Shown here: one piece after another, positions 50,664 to 58,898 of the stretch
Numbering within the stretch: position 1 is the first letter of the stretch
How the letters are laid out: each line of letters starts with the position of its first letter
DNA from: Haloarchaeobius iranensis
GTDB lineage: Archaea; Halobacteriota; Halobacteria; Halobacteriales; Natrialbaceae
Direction of reading: 5' to 3'
Assembly (NCBI RefSeq): GCF_900103505.1
Contig: NZ_FNIA01000010.1
Coordinates: 1 to 64,000 of the forward strand
DNA length: 64,000 nt
The notes under the pieces: generated by a model
Databases searched by the model: none
Told to the model about the DNA's origin: nothing
Seen by the model: only the letters and a program-made list of their open reading frames with translations
Position numbers and translations under genes: made by a program

Positions 50664-52373
50664 TTAATAATCTTCGGCGACCGGGGACCCGACCGGGGTG
50701 TCCCCCGTGGCGTCGGCGAGCTGGAGTTCGACGACGAACACGGCACCGCCCTGCTCGGCGTCCTCGACCCAGACATCGCCACCGAACGCGTCGGTGAGCG
50801 TGTCGACGAGGTAGAGCCCGACCCCGGTCCCCTCGCTCTCGATGCCCTTCTCGCCGCGACCGAAGATCTCCTCGCGCTGGCCCGGCGGGACGCCGGGGCC
50901 GTCGTCGGTGATCCGGACCCGCGCAACCCAATCCGCGACCGTGCAGTCCACCCGGACCTCGGGCTCCGCGTCGTCGTTGTGGACCACCGCGTTGTTCAGC
51001 AGGTTCGTGAAGACCGAGGCGAGCATCTCGTTGCCGTCGACGCGAACCGACGGGATGTCGCCGAGGTGGAAGCTCGCGTGCGGGAAGTTCGAGCGTGCCT
51101 TCTCGACCTCCGTCGTGAGGAGGTTGCCGAGCGCGACCGGCTTGAGCGTGAGCGTGCCGTCGCTGGTGATCGTCTCCATCAGCTCGCGCACCGTCTCGGT
51201 GATCTCGATGACGTGCTCCGCGCTCTCCATGACGAGCCGGTAGTCGTCTTCGCCCGCGGGGTCGACGTGGGGCTCGAGCAGCTGGCCGCGCCCGTGGAGC
51301 ACGTTCATCTCGTTGCGGATGTCGTGGCGGACGATGCGGTTCAGGATGGTTATCTCCTCCTCGCGGTTCCGGCGCTCGCTGATGTCGTGGAACACCGCCA
51401 CCGCCCCCGTTCCGTCGGGGAACCGCGAGAGCTTCAGGTCGTAGTAGCGTCGCTCGCCGTCGCGCTCGAGAGTCACCTCGCGGTCCGCGATGCGCTCGCC
51501 GTCCGCATCGTTCCCCGCCTCGACGAGCGCGTCGGCGACCGGCACGCCGAGCACGTCGTCGATACTCTCGTGGGTGACGTGACGGCCGCCGACGAGCGCC
51601 TCCGCGGTGGGGTTCACGTCGACGATATGGCCGGTGTCGGTGAGCACGAACACCGCCGCCTCCATGTTGTTGAAGACGGTCGCCCGGGCGACCGGGAGCG
51701 TGTCGAGCAGCTGGAGGCGCTCGACCGCGAGGTAGAACGCGAGCACCTTGACGGCGCTCGTGAGCGCGAGCGTGTCCAGCGGGACGGCCCGGAGCCACCA
51801 GAACACCACGCCGCCCATCACCAGCGTGATGGTGCCGACGAGCACGCCCGTCTGGAGGGCAAAGCCCCGTCGCGACCGGAACAGGCCGAGCAGCAGCCCG
51901 ACGCCGACGACGATGCAACCGACCATGAACGTCGCGTACGCCCAGTAGAGCGGCCCGAACGCGGGGACGAGCAGGCCGTTCTGGAGTTCGCCGGCGGTGT
52001 AGAACAGGCCGTCGGTGCCGTTGGTCCAGACCACGACCTGCACGGCCGCGACGACCGCGACGAGGCCCGCGACCACGCGACGCGTGAGCACGTGCTCGTT
52101 GTCGGTGTACTGGATCGCCATCAGCATGTAGCCGATCGACATGAACGACACCGCGAGGAACCGCCAGTTCCACCAGAACAGCTTCGTCGCTGGGTCAGTC
52201 GCGCTCACCTTCAGCGCGACGACCGCCGACAGGAGGACGACCCCGGTCACGTCGAGCAGGAAGCCCTTCGCCGCGCGCCGCTCGCGGTGTCGCCACAGTA
52301 GCACCCAGAGTCCTGCGGTGAGGACGAACGCGGCGACGTAGGGGAGGGCGAGGGATGTCAGCTCGTAGGGCAC
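50664..52373 (-). CDS. 7TM histidine kinase with PAS domain
   Basis: The 569-residue protein has seven membrane helices in the first ~220 residues (histKA_7TM type), a PAS domain (NMEAAVFVLTDTGHIVDVNP near 240-260), the phosphorylated-His motif RHDIRNEMNVLHGR, and an ATPase with NLLNNAVVH, DDGPGVP and GTGVGLYLV. It should sense a membrane or cytoplasmic signal and phosphorylate a partner. No response regulator sits next to it, so the partner is elsewhere. Single gene. Confidence 0.92.
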   Translation of the reverse strand: MPYELTSLALPYVAAFVLTAGLWVLLWRHRERRAAKGFLLDVTGVVLLSAVVALKVSATDPATKLFWWNWRFLAVSFMSIGYMLMAIQYTDNEHVLTRRVVAGLVAVVAAVQVVVWTNGTDGLFYTAGELQNGLLVPAFGPLYWAYATFMVGCIVVGVGLLLGLFRSRRGFALQTGVLVGTITLVMGGVVFWWLRAVPLDTLALTSAVKVLAFYLAVERLQLLDTLPVARATVFNNMEAAVFVLTDTGHIVDVNPTAEALVGGRHVTHESIDDVLGVPVADALVEAGNDADGERIADREVTLERDGERRYYDLKLSRFPDGTGAVAVFHDISERRNREEEITILNRIVRHDIRNEMNVLHGRGQLLEPHVDPAGEDDYRLVMESAEHVIEITETVRELMETITSDGTLTLKPVALGNLLTTEVEKARSNFPHASFHLGDIPSVRVDGNEMLASVFTNLLNNAVVHNDDAEPEVRVDCTVADWVARVRITDDGPGVPPGQREEIFGRGEKGIESEGTGVGLYLVDTLTDAFGGDVWVEDAEQGGAVFVVELQLADATGDTPVGSPVAEDY

Positions 52374-52436
52374 AGCGGAACACCGACGTGTGTCGTCCGG
52401 ACGAACGGGCGACAGCGACTTTAGCCTACGGGCTGG

Positions 52437-54380
52437 TCAGTCGTCGTTCTGCGCCTCGACGCGGTTCTCGCGCTCCCTGGCCCGCTCGATGAACTCCTCG
52501 GGGAGCTCGTCGATCTCGCCGGCCTGCACGCCCCAGAGGTGCGCGTAGAGGTCGTCGTTGCCGAGCAGCTCCTCGTGGGTGCCGCGCTCGGCGACCCGAC
52601 CGTCCTCGAGGACGAGGATCTGGTCGGCGTCCTTGATGGTCGAGAGGCGGTGTGCGATGGCGAACGTGGTGCGGTCCTCGGCCAGCTCGTCGATGGAGCG
52701 CTGGATGAGCATCTCCGTCTCCGTGTCGACGTCGGAGGTCGCCTCGTCGAGCACGAGGATGTCGGGGTCCTTGAGGATGGCTCGCGCGATGGAGATGCGC
52801 TGGCGCTGCCCACCCGAGAGCTTGACGCCGCGCTCGCCGACCTCGGTTTCGTAGCCGTCCGGGAGGTTCTGGATGAACTCGTGGGCCTCGGCCATCTTCG
52901 CGGCCTCGACGACGTCCTCGCGGTCGGCGTCGAAGGTGCCGTAGGTGATGTTCTCCTCGACGGTGCCGTAGAACAGGAACGTGTCCTGGCTGACGTAGCC
53001 GATGTGCCGGCGCAGGCTCGGGATGGTCACGTCCCGCAGGTCCTGCCCGTCGATCTCGATGGCACCCTCGTTCACGTCGTACATCCGGAGCAGCAGCTTG
53101 AGCACCGTCGACTTCCCGGCTCCTGTCGGGCCGACCAGCGCGAGCGTCTCGCCGCCCGAGATGTCGAAGCTGATGTCCTCGACGATGGTCTCCTCCTCGT
53201 CGTAGCCGAAGCTCACGTCGTCGTAGGTCACGTCACCGTCCGTGACGACGAGGTCGTCGGCGTCGGGGTCCTCGGCGATGCGCGAGGGCTCGTCCATCAG
53301 CCCGAAGATGCGCTCGCTGGAGGCACGGGCGCGCTGGTACATGTTGATTATCTGCCCGAACTGCGCCATCGGCCAGATGAACCGCTGGCTGAGGAGGATG
53401 AACGCGACGAACTCCCCGGGCGAGAGTGTGCCCGTGAAGAACCACGGTGCGGGCTCGCCGTTCAGCGTGTTGAACACCCAGACGCCGCCGACGAAGAACG
53501 TGACGACGAAACCGACGCCCGCGAGCACGCGCAGCGCGGGGAAGAACTTGATGCGGGTGTTGATGGCGTCCCAGTTCGCGTCGTAGTAGTCCTGTGAGAC
53601 GTCGTCGACGCGCTCGGACTCGAAGTCCTCGGTGTTGTACGTCTTGATGACCTGCACGCCGCCGAGGTTGTTCTCCAGCCGGGAGTTGAGCTGGCCGACG
53701 GAGGAGCGCACGTCGGCGTACTTCGGCTGGATGATGTTGACGAACTTGTAGGTGGTGTAGCCGATGAGCGGGACGACGACGAGCGTGACGAACGCGAGCT
53801 GCCAGTTGTAGTAGAAGAGGATACCGGCGATGCCGAGCACCATCACGCTCAGGCGGAACGCCGAGTTCATCCCGTCGTTGAGGAACCGTTCGAGGCGGTT
53901 CACGTCGTTCGAGAGGATGGACATCATCTCGCCTGTCTGCTTGTCGGCGAAGAAGTCCATGTTGAGCCGCTGCATCTTGTCGTACGTGTCGGTGCGCACC
54001 TCGTGCTGGATGTGCTGGGCGAAGGAGTTCCAGCCCCAGTTCCGCGTCCAGTGGAACGCCGCACCGCCGAAGAAGGCGGCGGCGATGATCCCCGCCGAGA
54101 TGAGGAGCTGTTCCTGTGGGTCCGTCGGGAGCCACGACTGGGGGACCATCCAGAGCGAGAACTGCTGCTCACCGTTCGGGTTGAAGGTCGTGTCCAGCGC
54201 CATCGCGAGGATGACCGGCGGGAGGAGGTCCAGCAGGCGGGCGACGATGCTGGAGAGCAGGCCCACCACGAAGGCGAGCTTGTTGTCTGACCCGTACTCG
54301 AGGAACAGCCGCTTCATCGGGTTCTCCGCCTGTTCCCGTTGTTCCTCGAACGGGTCGTCGTCGTCAGCGTCGATGCTCAT
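52437..54380 (-). CDS. ABC exporter, permease and ATPase fused
   Basis: The 647-residue half-transporter has six membrane helices in residues ~35-360 and an ATPase with Walker A VGPTGAGKSTVLKLLLRM, signature KLSGGQRQRISIARA, Walker B ILVLDEATS and the H-loop AIAHRLSTI. It is the MsbA/MDR-like exporter type and should work as a homodimer. The substrate is unknown. It is single and is not clearly linked to the neighbouring genes. Confidence 0.93.
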   Translation of the reverse strand: MSIDADDDDPFEEQREQAENPMKRLFLEYGSDNKLAFVVGLLSSIVARLLDLLPPVILAMALDTTFNPNGEQQFSLWMVPQSWLPTDPQEQLLISAGIIAAAFFGGAAFHWTRNWGWNSFAQHIQHEVRTDTYDKMQRLNMDFFADKQTGEMMSILSNDVNRLERFLNDGMNSAFRLSVMVLGIAGILFYYNWQLAFVTLVVVPLIGYTTYKFVNIIQPKYADVRSSVGQLNSRLENNLGGVQVIKTYNTEDFESERVDDVSQDYYDANWDAINTRIKFFPALRVLAGVGFVVTFFVGGVWVFNTLNGEPAPWFFTGTLSPGEFVAFILLSQRFIWPMAQFGQIINMYQRARASSERIFGLMDEPSRIAEDPDADDLVVTDGDVTYDDVSFGYDEEETIVEDISFDISGGETLALVGPTGAGKSTVLKLLLRMYDVNEGAIEIDGQDLRDVTIPSLRRHIGYVSQDTFLFYGTVEENITYGTFDADREDVVEAAKMAEAHEFIQNLPDGYETEVGERGVKLSGGQRQRISIARAILKDPDILVLDEATSDVDTETEMLIQRSIDELAEDRTTFAIAHRLSTIKDADQILVLEDGRVAERGTHEELLGNDDLYAHLWGVQAGEIDELPEEFIERARERENRVEAQNDD

Positions 54381-54490
54381 TGTGTGAGGTGTGGTGTTTC
54401 GAACTCAAAAGAGTTGTTACGTTTCGAAACAGTTGCCGGGACCGACGAAACCAGCTTTTAATACCCCGGTTCGAAAGAAGAATTTTAAAC

Positions 54491-55066
54491 ATGAATCGGA
54501 GGGGATTCGTCGCAGCCGTGGGTATTCCAGCAGTGACACTGCTAGCAGGTTGTACATCTTCACTACCATCTCCGGATAGTTCGTCGGAAAGCAGACGGTT
54601 GGGAGCGCTGGGGGTCCGGAACGAGGACGATACGGTTCACCGGGTGCGTCTCAGCATCTACCGCGACGGTGAGCAGGTTCTATCCGATACGGTCGAACTC
54701 CGTCCACGTGGCGAACCCGGGTTCTCGGCAGCCCTAGAGCACCGATTGGACCGGCGTACAGGTCGTTTCGAGATCCAGGCGACACTCGAAGACGACGGAA
54801 GCTACATCCGGTACGACGCGACTGGGAGCACCCACGGGTCGTGCTACGGGGCCGAGATATTCGTCACCGAGGACGGTGAACTGGCGGTCCTGCAGACCAA
54901 CAACGCCGGTTGTGAGTCCGAACTATACTCGCCGGGAATCAGAGTTCTCGCCGCTCGACCGCGGGGTCGATACCGGCCGCCTGCAGGTCCTCGCGGATGC
55001 GCGCCCGCAGCGGGTCGGGGACGGTGCTCCGGCCAACGGGGACCGCGGTCTCGCCGTCGCCCTTGA
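54491..55066 (+). CDS. Lipoprotein with an abnormal C-terminal end
   Basis: The ATG at 54491 gives MNRRGFVAAVGIPAVTLLAGC, a Tat/lipobox signal with Cys21, then a beta-rich domain (LGALGVRNEDDTVHRVRLSI). The AT-richer sequence and an upstream CTTTTAAT TATA element indicate a real leaderless gene. After residue ~150 (ELYSPGIR) the frame runs on through basic residues that are antisense to the opposite-strand gene at 54939-55208; related lipoproteins end near this point, so the natural stop seems lost. Confidence 0.65.
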   Translation: MNRRGFVAAVGIPAVTLLAGCTSSLPSPDSSSESRRLGALGVRNEDDTVHRVRLSIYRDGEQVLSDTVELRPRGEPGFSAALEHRLDRRTGRFEIQATLEDDGSYIRYDATGSTHGSCYGAEIFVTEDGELAVLQTNNAGCESELYSPGIRVLAARPRGRYRPPAGPRGCAPAAGRGRCSGQRGPRSRRRP

Positions 55067-55208
55067 CCTTCCAGTAGAGCACGCAGTCGCTCGGCGCGTA
55101 GAACTCGATGCTGTAGCGGTCGCCCGCCCCCTCGTAGTGGACCCGGGCAGCGAACCCTTCCGCGCGCCAGCCGTCGCGGTCGGCCAGCGCGGCAACGGCG
55201 TCGGTCAT
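54939..55208 (-). CDS. Small haloarchaeal protein (DUF7538-like)
   Basis: The start at 55208 gives 89 residues (MTDAVAALADRDGWRAEGFA); an in-frame Met nine bases upstream is an alternative. It is an alpha/beta protein (RYSIEFYAPSDCVLYWKVKG) without known role. Its 3' half overlaps the last 128 bases of the lipoprotein gene on the other strand, an unusual amount of coding overlap that suggests one of the two ends is misread. This protein looks more normal. Confidence 0.75.
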   Translation of the reverse strand: MTDAVAALADRDGWRAEGFAARVHYEGAGDRYSIEFYAPSDCVLYWKVKGDGETAVPVGRSTVPDPLRARIREDLQAAGIDPAVERREL

Positions 55209-55253
55209 GGGGAGCACTGGGACCGGGGGTGGGGTAGGCGTTGCGGTCGCGGC

Positions 55254-55763
55254 TCAGGCCGAGCCGTTGTAGCGCGGTTCGACGTAGTCCCCGACCTCCA
55301 TCCCGGTCTCGTTGGCGTAGCCACGGGGGACCTCCAGCACGTACTGGCCGGTGCCGGTCGCGGTGATCTCGTTGCCGTCCTCGTTCGGGCGGGGGGCGCG
55401 TCGGTGGTGGATGCTGTTGATGCGGCCGTCCGCGCCGACGAAGATGATGTCGAGCGGGAACTCCATCCGGCGCATCACGTACGTGTGCTGGCTCTCGCCG
55501 TCGTAGACGAACCACATCCCCTCGCCGTCCGCGAGCGTCTCGTGGTCGCTCAGTCCGGTGAACCGCTCCTGACGGGTGTCCGCGACCTCGACCTCGATGA
55601 CCGCCTTCTCGGTGCCGTTCTCGTCGGACACCACGACCGTCGCGGGGCCGCTGTACTGGTCCTCGCCCGGGAGCTCGACGACCCCCAGGTACCAGAACAT
55701 GGCGACGATGAGGAGGGCGGCAGCTCCGACCAGGGCGACCTGGAAGAGGCGTTTCCGATTCAC
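55254..55763 (-). CDS. DUF192 family exported protein
   Basis: The 169-residue protein has an N-terminal membrane anchor (RLFQVALVGAAALLIVAMFW) and a DUF192 domain: EVEVADTRQERFTGLSDHE, GMWFVYDGESQHTYVMRRM, EFPLDIIFVGADGRINSI and YVLEVPRGYANETGM. The family is extracellular and of unknown role. Length is typical. Confidence 0.9.
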   Translation of the reverse strand: MNRKRLFQVALVGAAALLIVAMFWYLGVVELPGEDQYSGPATVVVSDENGTEKAVIEVEVADTRQERFTGLSDHETLADGEGMWFVYDGESQHTYVMRRMEFPLDIIFVGADGRINSIHHRRAPRPNEDGNEITATGTGQYVLEVPRGYANETGMEVGDYVEPRYNGSA

Positions 55764-55830
55764 GGTCGCCCTTCGGACCCCCAGGAAAAAAGGGAAGCGT
55801 TATTCCGACGGGTCGGCTACGGCCGATTGC

Positions 55831-55904
55831 GGGGTGGTGGTCTAGCCGGTTATGACATCTCCCTTACAAGGAGAAGGTCGCCAGTTCGAACCTGGCCCAC
55901 CCCA
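55831..55904 (+). tRNA. tRNA-Val (TAC)
   Basis: Cloverleaf: acceptor GGGGTGG/CCACCCC with discriminator A at 55904, D arm GTCTAGCCGGTTATGAC, anticodon stem TCTCC/GGAGA with loop CTTACAA, T arm GCCAG-TTCGAAC-CTGGC. TAC reads GTA. A GTTATTCC element near 55797-55805 fits the promoter. No copy of its 3' end is seen in the flank, unlike the other two tRNA genes. Confidence 0.95.
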
Positions 55905-56388
55905 CTGACTGTTTTCGTGAGGCTGTGTGACGGTCCGTGCTGAGCTGTGTCTGTCCTCGTCGCGATTGCGAGCATCTCGAAAGCTCCCTGCTCGCCCTTC
56001 GGCAGCGACTCGGTGGCCTCGAACAGCCGGAAAGCCCCTGCTCGCTCTTTCACACCCGAATAACTGGACTCCAACACCCAGAAAGCCCCTGCTCGCTCGA
56101 CTCCCGGGACCGCGACTGCGCTCCTCACTCCGTTGCGGTGCTTGTCGGGTCCGGGTTCGTCGAGCGAGCAGCCCCTTTCAGTCCCGGCCGACCGCAACCG
56201 CACCGCACCTCACGCCTCCCCAACCTCTTGCGCTCCTCGCTTCGCTCCGGTGCTCATCCCTCGCACGAGCGTCTGCGAGCGGCCTCGCAGGGCTCGGCAC
56301 GCTCGCCAGCCGCGCGCCATCCCGTTGACGGGTATCGTCACGCCAATCCGTCACACACTTTACCCCCCGCCAAGTAGTGACGGCGACG
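55905..56388. other. Spacer with dispersed repeat before the 44-residue gene
   Basis: About 480 bases with no gene. It starts just after tRNA-Val and holds GAAAGCCCC-type blocks near 56030 and 56080 and the dispersed repeat to 56318. The last ~60 bases carry an ACTTTACC-like AT-rich element that would serve the gene at 56389. Confidence 0.6.
56021..56318. repeat. Dispersed haloarchaeal intergenic repeat, copy 2
   Basis: It shares ordered blocks with 19124-19349: GAACAGCCGGAAAGCCCC at the start (also repeated internally as CAGAAAGCCCCTGCTCGC), CCTTTCAGTCCCG, CCGCACCTCACGCCTCCCC, GCTCATCCCTCGC, and ACGCTCGCCAGCCGCGCGCC at the end. Copy 2 is about 70 bases longer, with an additional GAAAGCCCCTGCTCGCTC block. 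Confidence 0.8.
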
Positions 56389-56523
56389 ATGGCAGAGTAC
56401 TACGTCGTGGTGGACGGGCACGAGTTCGAAGGGCCGTTCGACGACCGGAAGTCGGCGAAGAAGCGGGCGGACGAGCTGAACACCAACGAGGTCGGCGGGC
56501 GCTACCGGGTCACGTCGAAGTAG
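56389..56523 (+). CDS. 44-residue acidic-basic haloarchaeal microprotein
   Basis: The frame reads MAEYYVVVDGHEFEGPFDDR, then KSAKKRADELNTNEVGGRYR and VTSK with a TAG. It is too short for a usual gene but has strong codon use and a regular beta-hairpin/helix pattern (YYVVVDGHEF..., KSAKKRADEL). It lies directly before the aminopeptidase gene with a gap of about 55 bases. Function unknown. Confidence 0.7.
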   Translation: MAEYYVVVDGHEFEGPFDDRKSAKKRADELNTNEVGGRYRVTSK

Positions 56524-56578
56524 CGGCCGGATGACCGACTCCGCGGCAGTTTTGTGTCGGTGGGTCGTCCGCTCGACC

Positions 56579-57673
56579 ATGGACGAACGCATCCGCGAGC
56601 ACGCCGCAGTGCTCGTGAACTGGAGCGCCCGCGTCGAGGCCGGAGACAACGTCGTCGTCAGCGTCGACGAGGGGGCGCACGACCTCGCCGTCGCGGTCGC
56701 CGAGGAGCTCGGCGACGTCGGTGCGAACATGTCGGTGCAGTACGGCTCCGACGAGGTCGGCCGCGCGTACACGAAGGCCCACGACGGCGAGTTCGAGGAG
56801 AGCACGCACGAGCTGGCGCTGTACGAGGAGAGCGACGTGGTGCTCCGCCTCGGCGGCGGGCGCAACACCAGCGCGGACGCGGACGTGCCCCCGGAGAAGC
56901 GACAGGCCGCCGCGCAGGCGAGCCAGGGCATCCGCGAGGCGCTGATGGACACCGACTGGGTGTCGACGGTCCACCCGACGCGGTCGCTCGCCCAGCAGGC
57001 CGGCATGGCCTTCGAGGAGTACCAGGAGTTCGTCTACGACGCCGTCCTCCGCGACTGGGAGACCCTCGCCGACGAGATGGCGGAGATGAAGCGTATCCTC
57101 GACGCGGGCAGCGAGGTCCGACTCGTCAAGGCCGACACGGACATCACGATGTCCATCGAGGGGCGCACGGCGGTCAACTCCGCCGCGAGCGTCGCCTACG
57201 ACAGCCACAACCTCCCCAGCGGCGAGGTGTTCACCGCCCCCTACGACGTCGAGGGCGAGGTGTTCTTCGACGTGCCGATGACGCTCCGTGGCACCCGGGT
57301 CCAGAACGTCCACCTCACGTTCGAGGACGGCGAGGTCGTCGACTACAGCGCCGACCAGGGCGAGGCCGTCCTCGGCGAGATTCTGGACACGGACGCGGGC
57401 GCACGCCGGCTCGGCGAGCTCGGCATCGGCATGAACCGCGGCATCGACCGCTTCACCGACAGCATCCTCTTCGACGAGAAGATGGGCGACACCGTCCACA
57501 TGGCCGTCGGCCGGGCCTACGACGCGAACCTGCCCGAGGGCGAAGCGGGGAACGACTCCGCGGTCCACGTGGACATGATAACCGACGTGAGCGCGGACTC
57601 GCGCATGGAGGTCGACGGCGAGGTCGTGCAGCGTAACGGCGTCTTCCGGTGGGAGGACGGGTTCGAGGAGTAG
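56579..57673 (+). CDS. M29-like aminopeptidase (leucyl aminopeptidase family)
   Basis: The ATG at 56579 gives 364 residues, MDERIREHAAVLVNWSARVE. Family motifs include GRTAVNSAASVAYDSHNLPS, GEVFTAPYDVEGEVFFDVPM, ELGIGMNRGIDRFTDSILFD and HMAVGRAYD near the end, matching the thermophilic metalloaminopeptidase family M29. A metal-dependent release of N-terminal amino acids in the cytoplasm is expected. It may be coupled with the 44-residue gene upstream. Confidence 0.9.
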   Translation: MDERIREHAAVLVNWSARVEAGDNVVVSVDEGAHDLAVAVAEELGDVGANMSVQYGSDEVGRAYTKAHDGEFEESTHELALYEESDVVLRLGGGRNTSADADVPPEKRQAAAQASQGIREALMDTDWVSTVHPTRSLAQQAGMAFEEYQEFVYDAVLRDWETLADEMAEMKRILDAGSEVRLVKADTDITMSIEGRTAVNSAASVAYDSHNLPSGEVFTAPYDVEGEVFFDVPMTLRGTRVQNVHLTFEDGEVVDYSADQGEAVLGEILDTDAGARRLGELGIGMNRGIDRFTDSILFDEKMGDTVHMAVGRAYDANLPEGEAGNDSAVHVDMITDVSADSRMEVDGEVVQRNGVFRWEDGFEE

Positions 57674-57747
57674 GGCGAATCGAGCCGGGTCACAGCGAGA
57701 GCCTCCGAAATGCGAGCGAGCCGGCGGCTCGCTCGACGAAAGGTGGT

Positions 57748-58171
57748 GGTTGAGAGGAGTAAGCCCCCTTCTGTTCGTCCCGGCATTCGGCTGAGCGTCC
57801 GTCGCCTCGTCCGGACTACCTAGCGGCGCGGACTTGCACCGGTGGGGATTCGCCGTTCCATCCGTTCTCGCCCGTCGACACGCGGCTGCGCCGCGTGCCC
57901 GGGCGTGGTCGCGGATGCGACCACACGCGCTCGGCGGGTCAGCTTCCTTCCCTTGCGGGTCGGTTCGCGCGCTCGCGGCTCACGCCGTTCGCGCCGGGCG
58001 GTGACTCGCGTCACCGTCCGCGCCTCATCGCTCGGGGCGAGGGGTCTCGTTTCTGTTCCAGAGCCAGCGGTCTCCCGCTCCGGACTTGCGTCCGGCCACC
58101 TGTCCGGACGGTGGGGGGACTTTCCTCACGTCGTGGCAGGGCCACGTCGCGGCGGCCGGGCTCTCTCTACC
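57748..58171 (-). ncRNA. rnpB: RNase P RNA
   Basis: The minus strand has the universal conserved blocks of archaeal RNase P RNA in order: GAGGAAAGTCC near 58114, a distal GACGGTGACGCGAGTC stem, then GGTGCAAG/CCGC region and ACAGAA followed by GGGGGCTTAC near 57760-57775. The ends pair as P1 (GGTAGAGAGAG with CTCCTCTCAACC, one mismatch), which fixes the ends at about 57748 and 58171. The RNA cuts 5' leaders from tRNA precursors together with several proteins. A TTTAAAC-type TATA element lies at 58195-58202. Confidence 0.96.
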
Positions 58172-58194
58172 GTCAGAACGTAGCCCCGTTCCGC

Positions 58195-58202
58195 GTTTAA
58201 AC
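58195..58202 (-). promoter_or_regulatory. TATA element of RNase P RNA
   Basis: GTTTAAAC lies 24-31 bases upstream of the P1 5' end at 58171 on the minus strand, the expected archaeal distance. The same region must also serve the plus-strand AMMECR1 gene at 58290. Confidence 0.7.
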
Positions 58203-58289
58203 CTCTCGGTCGGAGCGACGGTAGGAGCGTCCTACCACCGTCGAATCGAAACGAAAGCGTTCAAGAGCGTGTCCCACGATATACGTTCT

Positions 58290-58898
58290 ATGTCGCAGGC
58301 AAAAGGCGTCCAGTTGACGTACGATGACGGGGCGCGTGCCGTCGAACTTGCGCGAGAAGCGGTCGAGGGCTTCGTCGTGAACGGTCGACGTGAGCAGCCC
58401 GGCAGCATGATCGACGCCTTCTACAACCGAACCGGAGCGTTCGTCCGGCTCGAATCGACCCGGGGTCGTGGGAGCCTCCGGGGCTGTGCCGGTGGCTACG
58501 AGTCCGACGACCAGCTCGGTCACGTCATCGTCGACGCCGCCATCGAGGCCGCCAGCGAGGACTCCTGTGGCTCCGAGGTGACGCCGACCGAGCTCTCGAG
58601 TCTCACCGTCTCGGTCTGCTGTGTCTGTAACCTCGTCCTCACCGACGACCCGGTCGCCGACATGGAGCTCGGTACACACGGCGTCGCCATCGACACCGGC
58701 AGCGAGCGCGGCTGGCTCTACCCGACCGTTCCGGTCGAGCACGGCTGGTCGAAGAAGGAGTACCTCGGCCGTGTCTGCCGGAAGGCCGGCCTCCCGCCGA
58801 TGGCGTGGCAGCAGGAGGACGTGATGGTGACGCTGTTCGAGGGCCAGATCTTCCGCGAGCGCGACCCCGAAGGCAGTATCGAAGAGCTGACCGGCTAG
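58290..58898 (+). CDS. AMMECR1 family protein
   Basis: The ATG at 58290 gives 202 residues. The fold has the RGRGSLRGCAGGYES motif near 62-76 and VSVCCVCNLVLTDDPVAD, the latter as in AMMECR1 proteins of archaea. Its function is unknown; a link to radical SAM (AmmeMemoRadiSam) chemistry is known for related genes. Its stop overlaps the nicotinate gene by four bases tail-to-tail. Confidence 0.88.
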   Translation: MSQAKGVQLTYDDGARAVELAREAVEGFVVNGRREQPGSMIDAFYNRTGAFVRLESTRGRGSLRGCAGGYESDDQLGHVIVDAAIEAASEDSCGSEVTPTELSSLTVSVCCVCNLVLTDDPVADMELGTHGVAIDTGSERGWLYPTVPVEHGWSKKEYLGRVCRKAGLPPMAWQQEDVMVTLFEGQIFRERDPEGSIEELTG

